A DNA stretch of 64,000 bases, from assembly GCA_033239525.1 (NCBI GenBank), contig BSYO01000004.1, positions 18,390,037 through 18,454,036 of the forward strand. Direction: 5' to 3'. Source of the stretch: Nepenthes gracilis (Eukaryota; Streptophyta; Magnoliopsida; Caryophyllales; Nepenthaceae). Below, in pieces: positions 1 to 11,252 of the stretch (the first letter of the stretch is position 1; every line of letters begins with the position of its first letter). A program made the position numbers and the translations under genes. The notes under the pieces were generated by a model, which made no database searches, had not been told where the DNA came from, and saw only the letters and a program-made list of their open reading frames with translations.

Positions 1-236
1 ACCAATCCAACCTAAAAGTTATGCTAGAGACATATCCAAAAATAGCTTCCCAAATACAAACGTTCATAGTGGAAGACATTCCCTCAGTTTACAATGCCAT
101 ATTAAGCCAACCCTCTCTAGTGGCCTTCAAGGCAGTAACATTCATACCGCACCTGAAAATAAAATTCATGATCCCATACAGGGTAAGTGAAGTGCAAGGC
201 AACCAAGTTACTAGCCAAACTTGCTACCTACCCTAA
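1..236 (+). pseudogene. Tat-type polyprotein fragment around the end of the protease domain
   Basis: The open frame from the window edge to a stop at 234-236 reads YNAILSQPSL, LKIKFMIP and EVQGNQVTSQTCYLP. This matches the conserved stretch after the aspartic protease of Tat/Athila polyproteins, usually of the form YNAILGRP...LKMKFPT...EVRGDQ..ARECY. It ends in a stop where related proteins continue toward RT. The protease active site itself would lie left of the window. The family call rests on these motifs only. Confidence 0.65.
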
Positions 237-1882
237 ATAGGTTGGTTGTTACCAAGCCAGCCAATCTGTTACGGATCCAAACCAAAATATGTCTTAATAA
301 TAATAATTAATTACATTCTATAAAATTGAATTCCCAAATATAAAACAATATCCAAACAAATTTCAATTTGGGCGTAACTTGACAACAAAAATATGACCTC
401 AACATTCAATAATAATAAATAAAAATATAAATTATTCATAGTATCTCATCGGATAACTCATCTGGACAATTAAATAATCATGACCTACTCTATAATGTTA
501 TAAGGGAGTAACAAACCAACAATATACATTTTCGATTAACACAAGGATCCAATTGATTCCATAAAAAACTATAAGCCAACATCCGGATGTCTCTCAATAC
601 CCAAAATACTATTAATACAATCGCAATCTGAACAAAAGGCCAATAATCACTAAAATAGATGAAACTTCAATCCAATCTGCACCCAAATTTCCTACAATGT
701 ATCCGAAACCCACTATTATATATGAAAAGGGAGGTGTTGGGCATATAGCAAAAAGGAAAGGAAAAAGAAAGAATGGAGGAAGAGGAAAGAGAAGAGAGAG
801 AGGGAAGACAACCCTGGGAGCTACAGTGACCATAGTCACCGACAAAGTTGACGCCAAGAGCGGAAGCCGGCGAAGCCCTCTCTGTGATTTACCTTCTAAT
901 ATATACAATGGTGTGAGTGGAGTAAGGAAATTGCAAGCCAAGAGAGGTGGACACCACCGTCGCCAAAGAAGGAGTATGAAATTGAGGCAAGTATATCATT
1001 CTTTTCTCTTTCTTGATGCCGATTCTTAGTTTACATGTACTGATTTTGAAAAAAACCAGTTGAATCGTAGAAAATGGGTAATAAGAAGCAGAGGAGACAG
1101 AGGAAGTTATCAATGAGCTTACATGCACTGCTGTTGTTGTCAATGTCGTTGCAAGGTTGTCATCATAGTGGCCAGAGTTGTCATCTGTGTTGGAATCACC
1201 ATCGACAATTGGGAAGTAGAAGCACAGTGCAGAGGAATTTAAGGCTGGAGAGAGAAAGAGGAGAGAAGAAGAGAAGAGGAATGAGAAGAAGGGGGTGGCA
1301 TGCGAGGCAGAGAGGAGGCGGCATCAATGAAGGTAGTGTGGCATTGGTGGGTGCACAGCAAAGGCACACGGAGGGAAGAAGGAGAGAGCGAGGCAGGACG
1401 TGGGCATAGAAGAGAGAGAAAGCTCGGTTTGGGTACTCCGAAATATCCGTTTGTCATACCTTCCAAGTATAAAATCAAGACAAGTATTTATAACCCCTAT
1501 CTTTGATCTTATTTAGTATCTGATATATTTTAACTACTGATTGATTATTTTATTTACATGCATGTTGTCTCTATACACCCTATTTGTTTATTCTATACAA
1601 ATATATATAAATTACAGGTCAATTTGGGAGTTTTTTTGAGTTCTGTGATTTTAGAAGGTTTTATTATTTTATAAAATTCCGAAGAGCCTTTGGATTGTAC
1701 ATATACTCGTATATCTGTCTGTTTACATGATATGGGGTTTGGCATATCTTACACGGTTGATTTGGAATGTACATTTTTATCTAGAATTTAAGTTAACTAT
1801 TTATGGTATGGATCTAGTTTCTAATATGTTGCGCATGTGATATTATTATCTAGCTATTCAATTCTGTCTTGAATTACGACTC

Positions 1883-2030
1883 AATTTGGCAACTGATTTG
1901 TTTGGGTATCCCATTCGATTAGGCATCTAAATTTTTGGGCATCTGTTCTGATTGGGCATCTGATCTGATTGGGCATCTCATTTGTTTGGGCAACTGATTG
2001 ATTAGGAATTTGATTTGATTGGCTATCTAT
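1883..2030 (+). repeat. Short tandem array, unit about 16-20 bp with core GATTGGGCATCT
   Basis: Six to eight diverged units of a T-rich block ending in GGGCATCTGAT or GGGCAACTGAT follow one another. It lies inside LTR-like copy A and directly precedes a second, different array. No coding frame runs through it. Confidence 0.7.
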
Positions 2031-2245
2031 TGTTAATTGTCATCTTTGTGACAAAGCCCTATCTGTAACTATCAGTTATTAATCGCTATCTCTATGGTGA
2101 GACATTATCTGTGACTATTTATTATTAACTGTTGTCTCTATGTCGAGGCCCTATCTGTGGATATTTGTTATTAATCGTCATCTCTATGGTGAGGCCCTAT
2201 CTATGGCTATCTATTATTAACCATTGTCTCTCTAGCGCAGTGTCA
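2031..2245 (+). repeat. 46-bp tandem array, about 4.5 copies
   Basis: Units begin TTATTAA(T/C)CG and contain CTATGGTGAGGCCCTATCTR, repeated with a period of 46 bp and some drift. The array abuts the GGGCATCT array and belongs to the LTR-like repeat. It ends near the sequence CTCTCTAGCGCAG. Confidence 0.75.
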
Positions 2246-2929
2246 CATCTATGGCACCTCTCCCAATAGGAAGACTCTGCTCCTTTTCTGTCAACAGTAA
2301 AGGTTGAGTTCTAGTTATAGTTGACTCGCTCAGTCTGTCCAGTATTTGAATAGAGATTTCATAAGATATCTAGACATTTAATTTATATTTGTTATTAGTT
2401 TGAAAATCTATTTATGGACCATTCTTTTGATTTATTTGGCATGTTGTTATTATATATATATATGATACTTGTTAAGTTTTAAGTTTATATTTTCTATTTT
2501 ATCATTTCAGAGTAGAGAAATTGGATGCATTGAAGGAGCATGGATGATATCTAATGTTGCATCATATATTTCAGTGAGTATTATACCACTCAAATATTGT
2601 TGGATCTATATTGGATTATATTTTGGTTATGGGATCGGTCGAGTTAAAGCCTCGGAGCAATATATTCAAATGCTGTCAAATTTCTTATAATATGTGGATG
2701 AGTTGTATTATTTGGTTATTCTCTTTACGACTGTTTCTAGAGTAAGTCATACATATATTTTTGGTTAAAATGGTTGTTCGATATGATTTTGTGCAGATTT
2801 TAATTTGTTGGGTCATGTATATTTGGTTTATCACATCCAAATTTAAAATTTATAAGAATAATATTTAGAATCTAATTAATTATTTTATTGACCTACATGG
2901 TCCTACTTTGTAATAGTATCCCACCGATG

Positions 2930-5190
2930 GATAAAGGTGAAATCGGATAAAATCAAAGTGATCATTGATATGAATCTGCCTTGATCCTTAAAAGAAGTTT
3001 AGAGATTAATTGGGAGGCTGATTGCACTCTCTAGATTCCTGAAAAAACCATATGAGAAGTACCTTTCTTTCTTTAAGGCATTGAGAAGGGGCTAAGACTA
3101 ATGGATTTCATTGGATAGATGAATATCCATTGGCTTTCCAAGAATTGAAGGATTATCTAGCCAATCCACCACTCTTAACTTCTCCTAAATAAGGTGATGA
3201 ATTATATCCCTACTAAGCTATCTCAAAACAGCATTGAGCTCAATTTTAATTAGGCAAGAAACTGATATATAGTGGCCAGTCTACTATATCAATAGGATTC
3301 TGACAAATAAAGAGACTCGATATTCATAAGCTAAGAGGATACTGTTGTCTTTAATCCATGCGGCGAGGAAACTTTGTCCATTCTTCCAATCCCATAAGAT
3401 TGACGTCTTAACTAACCAGCCATTGAAAAGGATCTTGCAATGGCCAGAAGTATCTTGACATTTGATAAAAAGAGCTATGGACTTAGGCAAATTTGACATA
3501 GACTTTCGAGCACGACCATCTATAAAAAGACAAGCTCTTGCAAATTTTATGGAATGACGACCCTAATTTTAAAAAAACTCAGGAGAAGGTGAACACAGGC
3601 CTCCTAGTGAGGAAACTCCATCATGGATCCTATTTGTTGATGGGTCATCCAATTAAGTAGAAAGAGGGGCTGGTATAGTCCTGGTGACTTCAGATGGATT
3701 TGAAATAAAGTACTCTATGACGTTTGGGTTTTAAGCCACTGGCAATACCATAGAGTATGAAGTCTTATTAGCCAAACTTAGGTTGGCAAAGAAATGCTTA
3801 ATATAGAACCTGATCGTACATAGTAACTCTGACCTGATAGTCAATTAAGTACTCAATAATTTTGAAACGTCTAAACCGTGCTAGGTAAAGTATCTCGTCA
3901 AGGTAAAGAATCTCCTAGCATTTGTTTTTTAATAAAGTGGAGGTTCACCACATCCCAAAAGAAAACAACTAGAAGGCCAACTAAATAGCTAATATAGCTG
4001 CTTTTGGGAACCCCGAGCAATATATAGGGAAGATGAAGGAGATGCTAATGAACCCAAGCATAGACAACATGAACGAAATGCTCCCAATCTCAAACAAGGT
4101 GACCTAGATGATGCCATACCGAAAGAATCTAGGCATTTGCGGGTTGCACATAGGAGGAAAGAATCTAACATTTAAGATCATACAGTAGAGCTGCTACTAG
4201 CTAACCATGAGAAGAGATGCCATAGAATTCACTAAGTGATGTGAAAATTGCCAAATTTATGACAACATCCCTCATCAATCTCACGCTGAATTTTAAGCCT
4301 TACAATCACCTTAACTGTTCATACAGTGGGGGTTTGACATGCTAGGTCCGTTTCCATTTGTTGCGAGATAAATTTGTCATAATTGCAATAGGCTATTTTA
4401 CAAAGTGGGTAGAAGTATCTTTACTAGCAAAAATCACTAAACAGAAAGTAATTAAATTCATACGCCTTCTACAGGTTTGGGATACCAAAGATTATAGTAA
4501 TTGACAACGGTATCCAATTAATAAGAAAAATATTCACTAAGTACTGCACAAGTATTGGCATTAAACTGGTTCATACCTTCATTGCTTACCCCAAACAAAT
4601 TGGCTAGTAGAGGTGACCAACCGAATCTTATTATGTGGGCTAAAGATGAAATTGAAGGATGCCGGGGTTTTTAGATAGATGAGCTCTCATCTATTTTATG
4701 GTCCTACCGAACAATCCTAAGAGAACTAACTCGAAAAATATCATTTAACCTATACTATGAGACAAAAGCTACCATCTCAGTGGAGATTGGACTACCTAGT
4801 TTTCGAGTGGAATGTTTCGACCCATATCACAATTCTCAACTCCTAAGAAAGAACCAAGACCTACTTGAAGAAGCTAGGGACATGGTGAAACTACAAACAG
4901 CCTCCTACCAGTAACGAGTAATGTGATATTACAACAAAATGGTAAAGGCAAAGCAATTCGAAGTAGAGGATCTAGTTTTGAGGAATATTGAGGCTACCAA
5001 TAAAATTATTGACAAGAATAAGTTGTCCCCCAATTGGAAATGACCACTCTAAGTGTCAGCTGTTCTCTGGAGTGGTGTATATAAACTGTGCACCCAAAAT
5101 AGAAGATTAATCCCTAGGGCATGGAACGCCCTTCGCCTCAAAAAAATACTATCAATAACCCCACTTCTGAATATGATGAGGTTGAAGGTA
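2930..5190 (+). pseudogene. Tat-type pol remnant: RT end, RNase H, second RNase H, integrase
   Basis: Reading across stops and frameshifts gives, in order: VKSDKIKVIIDMNLP and RLIGRLIALSRFLKKP (RT thumb/connection, about 2930-3070); VYYINRILTNKETRYS, AARKLCPFFQSHKIDVLT and MDLGKFDIDF (RNase H, about 3270-3530); FVDGSSN, GAGIVLVTSDGFEIKY, TIEYEVLLAKLRLAKK and NSDLIVN (second RNase H, about 3625-3960, with its acidic residues D, E, D); then CENCQIY, QWGFDMLGPFPF, TKWVEVSLLAKITKQ and VIDNG (integrase, about 4200-4700). The end near 5090-5190 reads KLCTQNRRLIPRAWNALRLKK, a typical Tat integrase tail. There are many stops, so it cannot be translated. The duplicated RNase H is the strongest lineage marker. 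Confidence 0.8.
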
Positions 5191-5838
5191 TGTCTTGCCC
5201 ATAACTTATAGGGTGCTTGTATAATGTTTTTAATCATTTTAATAAGATTAAATTTTTACTCTAATTGTTTGGATTTATTGCTTATTTGTGTGTTTGTGTG
5301 ATAAACACTTTGGCAATAATTGACTTTAAGTCAGGTGAATAGAGATTTCATCCCTTGCCTACCAAGATGACCCATATAATGATGTGGTCATGGTGTTGGT
5401 TAATACAACCATATGACTCAAAACAAGGTCAAGTGCCAACAATTGCTTCAAAGACTTAGGGGCTTAGGTCCTAATGTTCAATCCCTTTTGAGAGGTTCAA
5501 TTAGATATCAAATTGTATTCAACTAATAAAAACCATAGGGGGCCTTTTAGTGTGAATGCAAAAATGCCCTTCTATAGGATAGGTGACATCAGTCATATAT
5601 GGCTCACAAGCTAGAGTCCAACTAAGCCTGGCAACGATGGTGAGAACACATAACCAATAAATGAAGGTTTCATTAGACAAAAACATGATGTAATAGAAAT
5701 AATATCAACACTGATAATCTACAAGATTTAGCTAATTTATTGATCATGCATGGTTAGATATGTATAATTTGGAAGCCCCAACTCGATATACAAAGGGAAC
5801 CCACCAATCCCTGCCAAGGTGCATGTGGCTCAATTATT
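5191..5838. other. Noncoding spacer downstream of Tat pol
   Basis: AT-rich sequence between the integrase remnant and the antisense ORF, with no supported gene, tandem repeat or terminal repeat. It is probably untranslated sequence of the Tat element. Confidence 0.5.
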
Positions 5839-7800
5839 CTAAGGCTGAGGGCTAGGCAAGGGCCTAGATGACGGACCCTCGCTTAATCCCAAAAAATTCC
5901 TAACGTAAAAAAGATGAGAAACCAAAGAGTTCCTTGAAACACGACAACCTAAAGGAAAATTAGAAGCAACTATGGTGATGATCTTCTTGTAGAGTGAAAT
6001 ACCATCTTTGAATCTAGTGTCCAAAATAGGACCACCTCCTTAGGCTGAAAACTCTGCCTTGACTCCCCCTCTAGTTAGGCACACTTGTTCTAAAGACAAT
6101 CAATCAAGCATGCATTAGAAACTGATCAATGCTTAGCCTCTTGGAGCTTGTCTTCAAGGAAGACGATCCTATCCACAGCAATAATGTTCTCATCTGGTAA
6201 CTTATGATATCTCACCATCAATTCGAATAACTCATTCTCTAAAAAAGCAGTCTAGTCTCGAAGCTACTCATCATCCACTATGGTAGCTTCTACCCAAATC
6301 CCCAACTCCCTATGTGTCCACATGCGATCGGGAGAGATGGACAATCTCGATATCTCACTTGTGCAATCCATTCTTGACCAAACGTACCTGATCTTAGGAC
6401 TGCCAGATGAACAAAATATCCAGTCAAATGCAACAATATGGAGAAAAGATATGAGTGTGAAAAATCAACTGCGCAATACCTCCTAAGTGAAAAATTTCTC
6501 ATGAGGGGTGAGAACCGGCGATAATTTAGGCTCAAAAACTAGTGGAGTCCTTTAGCATAGAAGGGGCGGTGAATGGTAATGTGGAGGAGCTACAAATCCG
6601 AGTGGCTAAAAAATTACCCAGATCTTCAATACTCTCCCATGGTGGGAGAACTTGAGGGGCCTTCTCTATGTCTGGGACCTTCGACGAGCCAACCAAAATA
6701 GGGACACCGTATTCGACAATGAACGGAGTAGCAATTGGTTCTTCCACTTTCAAGGCTTAAAGCTCTCACTTATTTCCATAGTCTCACCCTCCGGAATAAT
6801 CACAAGCACCTCTTCGAAAACTAGGCAACCTGATAAGGAAAGAATCGGGTCTAACCTCCGAGACGATCCCCTGGCATCTACCTTGATAATCTCATCATAG
6901 GCCTCATCAAATATCTTATCAATAGCACCTGTAGAAGATGAAATGGACAAGCCTAGAATGGGAGCACATGCCTCCCCAGCTATTGCCTCCAAAGAGGACC
7001 TAATGAAAAGCAACCCCACTTTTCTTTTCAATCTACAGAGAAAAATGTTAGCAACAGCTTCTTCACCCTTATTAACCCCCCAGTTGACCACTGTAAGTGC
7101 CCTCAGAGTTTGAAAGTTGCCCATCTATAACAGCTCAATGGCATTCTCCTTTACCAAGATAGTCAATGGGATGGACTCAATGACCTCCTTTTCCAAAACC
7201 ACTTCGAAATAGTAAAATTGATCAATTTTCCTTATTAGAAAGTATCCAATCGAAAGGAACCGTAATGAAAAAAAATTGATCATTCCAACCCTTAACGACA
7301 TCCTTGACTTATTTTGAATCCATTTCTAGGGGTAAACGAAATCCAATGGCCTTATTGGTCAAATTTGAAGACAACTTTGACCATCCTAGCATCTAAATAA
7401 AGCTCTCAATGGTGAAAAAAGATGCACAGAGAAATCAGGAACCTTATGGCATTTGGATGGAGGTAGGTAATAGGAACCTCAGTGCCTCCACTATTTCATA
7501 GTGTTCTCTGCCCAACGGAATGTAGAGACCTTCCCACAAATGAACTTCATATATAGCAATGAATCAATGCCTTGGAGAGCAAGCTCTCTCGGATGGTTAG
7601 AAAACTTGAAAAGGAACAATGATGGCAAAATTAAATCTCTCATAAATGTCTAAAACCTTTTTGACTATAAGACTGAATGGAATATCAGCAACACCGAGGG
7701 AAGTTATTAGAAGAGCAATGGGAATTGAAGAGTAGTAGAAAATGAATTTGGGATAAGAAATGAAGTGGAAGAAGTTAAAGAGTGAAATGCAAAAGAAGGC
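5839..7800 (-). pseudogene. Antisense extra ORF of the Tat element, broken
   Basis: On the minus strand, broken frames run from about 7800 down to 5839. Readable pieces are YYSSIPIALLITSLGVADIP and VKKVLDIYERFNFAIIVPF (about 7740-7620), LYIPLGREHYEIVEALRFLL (about 7530-7470), VKDVVKGWNDQFFFITVPFD (about 7310-7250), a 124-residue open frame at 7124-6750 and shorter frames to 5839. The pattern of a hydrophobic N-terminal block followed by KGWxxxFFF is seen in gag-like extra ORFs carried antisense between pol and the 3' LTR by Tat elements. Its function in that family is unknown. Stops between the pieces show it is dead here. The link to the known antisense ORF class is by position plus this motif, not by a search. 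Confidence 0.55.
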
Positions 7801-8969
7801 ATGCCAAGGTTAAATTAAAATATTTTTGTCCAGAATGATGCCGTCTTGGCCTGCTTGAAGAGACGTGTCACTATAAAGATGGGAGACACATTCCAGCATG
7901 AGGGAACATCACAGCATGTCTCTTCCTCTGCATCAATAATGATAAACTGCCCTGATATTTTCTATGGCGACAGGCTGATAGCAGACGGTTTAGTTATCCC
8001 ATTTAATTAATTACATGGTTTAGTTTCCATAAAAATTTGGCTCAATTACTTCATAAATATTCTAGTTCTAAATTTGTCTAAATTAAATTATTATAAAGTC
8101 GAGTAGTTAGAGGTTTGAGTTATCAAATTGGCAAACAAGGCAAAAAGATAAGCAAAATCTAAGCAGGTAGGTGGACACTCAACTCATAAATAGTGATTCG
8201 AGAATTATAAACACAATGAGATCATACGAAGAAAACAAGCTTTCATTAGGGTAGTTATATTCATTAGATTATTTCGCAATATACAAGTTTCAAGTAACAA
8301 AAGTATAGCTCAGAAAATAAGGACTAAATGGAAGCAAACACTAGACTACGACCCAAATCTAAAAAGAAATTCTCGGACACGACTTATGCCAAAAACACCA
8401 CTATAAAAAAAGAAGAATAAAAATGTCCACTTAGGCCTACAACATCTATCTCGATCACCTCTATAAGGGTCAGTATGATAAAAGTCACATTACAATATGT
8501 GGGTCTAGCTTTGGGACTGATATAAACAATAAAAATTAATATAGCTTTTTCTATAAAAGAGGGTAATCAAGGTGGATTTCAAATGCATCCTCGATCAATA
8601 GTTACAAAGATCTAAGGATCTTCTTCACCAACATCAATATCAGCATCCATCGATGACCGTGAAAATAGCATGTTTGCAAAGGATAATGTTTGGCGAAGTG
8701 AAGAGGAAGACTTTTTGAGATACAATCTAAAGAGAAAACCCTCGATTTATAGGCAAGACAAGGCACAATCGACCAGAAAATTGATACTCATAAAGGCATC
8801 AAATCATAGTCAAAGTAGACAAAGAATAAAATCCTATTAAATAAAATTGTTGATTAACAGAAGATCTTTAGCAAAGGTGCACATTGTTGGTACAAATAAC
8901 TACCCATTTGGCTTTCTATTGATAACATATTTGGAGTTTGAATTTAAAATTCCAAATATAGGGGACTAA
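7801..8969. other. Noncoding 3' region of the Tat element with polypurine tract
   Basis: No open frame of note and no repeats. The last bases before the LTR read ATAGGGGACTAA, a purine run with the look of a plus-strand primer tract, ending directly at the TGTTGG that starts the 3' LTR. Confidence 0.5.
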
Positions 8970-9602
8970 TGTTGGATATAGCTCAAGATTTGTTAGCCAA
9001 CCCAAAATTAAAGTAGAACCGAAACATCAATGGCCTAGATATTGGAGTAAAGAACCAATTAGACCAACTGAATATCAGTTTATTAGGAAATTAAAATGGC
9101 GCATTTAATCTTGACTAATGATTACAGTCGATCGAGAGATAATAATATGCAAGTAAATGATCCAATCCAAAAACAATCAAAACGGAACTCACATTAATGG
9201 CTCAACAGTTTTCAAAATTAATTTAAAAGGTGGTTGCACCCTAAGAGTGTCGCCTTTTATTCAATGTCATAAAATGCCTTCCAGTGCAAACAACAGTTTC
9301 GAGTTAAACAGTTGGTTAGAACTTCAACTATAAATACAAAACCTCTCAGATTAAAGGGAGAGGGTTCAACAAAACACAGGAAAAAACACTCAAGCGAAGA
9401 GTGCATTCAAACAATCAAAGCTAAGTCCTCGCAACGCACACTCATCCCCTTCCTCTTTCAATTAGTACTTTCCTTTTATATCTATTACTTGAGAAAGATT
9501 TTTAATTTGAATATCGGAAGGTATATCTGGGAGTAAGTCTAGTATATTTTTAGCATCTCATTTAATTTTTTGTGGTGTGTAGAACGAGAATTTTTAATTA
9601 CA
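8970..9602 (+). repeat. 3' LTR of the Tat element
   Basis: Starts TGTTGGATATAG after a purine tract. A TATA box CTATAAATAC lies at about 9329, about 360 bp in, followed by a leader with CACTCAAGCGAAGAGTGC and a T-rich tail. The terminal CA is placed at 9601-9602 after GAACGAGAATTTTTAATTA, as in Tat LTRs, but no partner LTR or target duplication is available to confirm the end. Confidence 0.55.
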
Positions 9603-10045
9603 AAGACCGGATATACTATTACTCAGATCATCTAAAAGATTCGATTGTTTTTTTAATTCATACGATAATTTAAATTTTTAAAATTTATCAAACTTTACTT
9701 AATAATTTTTTTAAAAAATATTAAAGTATAAAGTGATGAAACTTTTGGATTTGGAAGTAGTTTACAGTATTATGCAGATAATCTTCAATTTTATTACAAG
9801 TTTTTTGAGTTTTCCTTTGGTTTGGAAATTTAAGGTGATAAGTACAAGTAGTAATAAATAATAATATTTGAATAATAATGAGGCCAAATCAATGGGCCAA
9901 GTCCAACCACTTAATCGATGGACATATATGACACCCGACCCCACACGCCTCCTTAAAGCTGGTTTTGAAGCTTTTCGATTCTACTCGAGAGAGATCTGTT
10001 CTCCCACGGATTTACTCTCCATCACATGCTCTCATACCAATCATC
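9603..10045 (+). promoter_or_regulatory. Upstream region of the FLZ gene
   Basis: AT-rich to about 9880, then a shift to balanced composition. A TATA-like CATATATGAC at about 9924 lies 120 bp before the ATG, so transcription could start near 9955, leaving a leader of about 90 bases containing CTCGAGAGAGATCTG. This is a guess from spacing only. No upstream exon was recognised. Confidence 0.3.
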
Positions 10046-10617
10046 ATGCTTGACAAGAGATCCCGGCCGTCGATCGGGAAGCTCACCGGCGCACTACGTG
10101 CCGGAATCGTCAACAAAGAGACGAGCCAAAGGAGTCAATTGGACTACAAAACTCAATCTCCACGGGGCCTGAACAATTATGATCTCGGCAGAGTGGGATT
10201 GGGAATTTGTCTCGCCCTCGGTAAACCTGGCCCCGGAATCGGAGGAGGTGAGATTTTGGCGAAGCATGCCGTCGGCTGTCAGCTTTCCAGCCGATCAGAT
10301 CCGATCCCGGTGAACTCTCCGAGGTACTTTGTTAAATTTAGGGATTGCCATGAGGACAGCAGCTCGGAGAACTATACCTATGTAACTCGCCGGAGACCTA
10401 ATAAATCTGTAACCAGAGTTTATTACGATGGAGAGGATTATGACCGGCCTCGTTTTGACGCCACAAGCTACAACGTCGGTGGCGGCGGCGGTTGTCTTAA
10501 TATTTCTCCGGAGATGTACGCCGGAGATTTCGGTAACTGTTGTCCGTCTGATTTTCTTAGTTCATGCCACTTGTGCGGGACGGCACTCCATGGCAAGGAC
10601 ATTTTCATGTACAGGTA

Positions 10618-10648
<31 letters not shown>

Positions 10649-11159
10649 TCTTTTTCTTTTTGAAAAAAAAAAACAGATCTTCCACCGTGTTTCTACTATA
10701 AATAAATAGTTTCTGTGACAAAATAGTCGACTGTAATATTTTTTAGAGTTGAAATTATCAAGTTGTTGCCATCGATAAATTATTGATAAACATTCATTTT
10801 TATGTTATATAAATTGGGCGAAATTTAAATAGTTTCTAGGCATTTTTATCCATTCGAAGCATAGCTTACTTAAAAACGAGGAGCAAACGTAATTATCATA
10901 ATTTAATTGATAGATTTTAAACAATTTGTGTTCCTAATTGCAAAAGGATTAAGTTGGTCCATCTTTTTTTCGTTTTGTTTCTCGGAACAGAGGAGAGAAG
11001 GCGTTTTGCAGTGCAGAGTGTCGGCAGATGCAAATAGCGGCGGACGAGAGGAAAGAGCAATGCAGATCAGAAGCTTCAAGATCAGTTGAGGGTTCAAGCT
11101 CTCCTTACACTGGTACTGGAGGACGTCAGATCTTCTCAACTGGGATTGTTGCAATTTGA
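10046..11159 (+). CDS. FLZ: FLZ-domain (FCS-like zinc finger, DUF581) protein, two exons
   Basis: Exon 1 is 10046-10614 and exon 2 is 10991-11159, giving 245 residues. The donor is ACAG|GTATCT and the acceptor GGAACAG|AGGAGA; joining restores an Arg codon in phase 2. The start MLDKRSRPSIGKLTG is kept because this N-terminal pattern recurs in FLZ proteins; the frame is open further upstream without another ATG. The FLZ zinc finger spans the intron at about residues 173-215: FLSSCHLCGTALHGKDIFMY, then RGEKAFCSAECRQMQIAADE, with the C-x2-C and FCSxxC ligands all present. FLZ proteins are plant-specific adaptors that bind SnRK1 kinase subunits. The middle has a Gly run (about residues 147-151). 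It is the only host gene in the window with no visible lesion, standing between retrotransposons. The member of the family cannot be named from this alone. Confidence 0.88.
10617..10650 (+). repeat. CT microsatellite in the FLZ intron
   Basis: A pyrimidine run, mostly (CT)n, begins two bases into the 376-bp intron, right after the GT donor, and is followed by a T run and an A run. Length variation here would change the donor context, not the coding sequence. Confidence 0.85.
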
Positions 11160-11192
11160 TCCAGATGATCATATGATCTATGTGACAGGGCA

Positions 11193-11252
11193 CACAATCT
11201 CAATCAATTTTTTTTTTTGGTAAGCAAGTAATTTGGTCACAATCTCAATCAA
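11193..11252 (-). mobile_element. Minimal LINE-tail insertion with 15-bp target duplication
   Basis: CACAATCTCAATCAA occurs at 11193-11207 and again, identical, at 11238-11252. Between them lie 11 T and GGTAAGCAAGTAATTTGGT (30 bp in all). On the minus strand this is ATTACTTGCTTACC followed by a poly(A) tail, like the 3' end of the LINE at 37117 (AATTACTTAC plus poly(A)). It is therefore best read as an extremely 5'-truncated LINE or SINE copy, 34 bp past the FLZ stop codon and probably in its 3' UTR. Confidence 0.75.

Larger units (their letters stand above)
266..2900 (+). repeat. LTR-like repeat, copy A (boundaries approximate)
   Basis: This segment separates two parts of the Tat polyprotein, so it is an insertion. 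Its right part (about 2440-2890) is alignable by eye with 50250-50720: a TGATACTTRYTRAGTTTTAA stretch, an A/T-rich run, TTCAGAGT, and near the end TCACAYCCAA followed by ATTTATMAGAATAATAT. A purine-rich tract at about 725-820 resembles that at 48540-48660 of copy B. A TATA-like TATTATATATGAAAA lies at about 713. The layout (TATA, purine-rich leader, long T-rich tail, TTACTGAGT-like block) resembles U3-R-U5 of the Tekay LTRs elsewhere in the window. No coding frame is convincing. Left boundary is a guess from a TGTTACGG at 266; no target duplication was found. Confidence 0.5.
1..9602 (+). mobile_element. Tat-lineage Ty3/gypsy retrotransposon, decayed, left end outside window
   Basis: Order seen on the plus strand: protease-end fragment (1-236), an inserted LTR-like repeat (about 266-2900), C-terminal RT/RNase H, a second RNase H and integrase (2930-5190), a long spacer with a broken minus-strand ORF (5839-7800), a noncoding stretch, a purine run at 8961-8967 and an LTR beginning TGTTGG at 8970. 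A second RNase H between RNase H and integrase, and an extra ORF antisense to pol before the 3' LTR, are known marks of the Tat lineage. The RT core is absent, so it was deleted, perhaps together with the insertion. The 5' LTR, gag and primer-binding site are not in the window. Assignment to Tat is firm; the right-hand end (9602) is inferred from a terminal CA. Confidence 0.75.

Noticed and set aside
9312..9536. 74-residue plus-strand frame in the Tat LTR
   Set aside because: It starts before the TATA-to-leader region of the LTR and has no similarity to any retrotransposon or host protein recognised here.
10428..10709. Second plus-strand frame across the FLZ exon
   Set aside because: It runs in another frame through the exon and into the CT repeat of the intron; the zinc-finger frame with proper splice sites explains the region.
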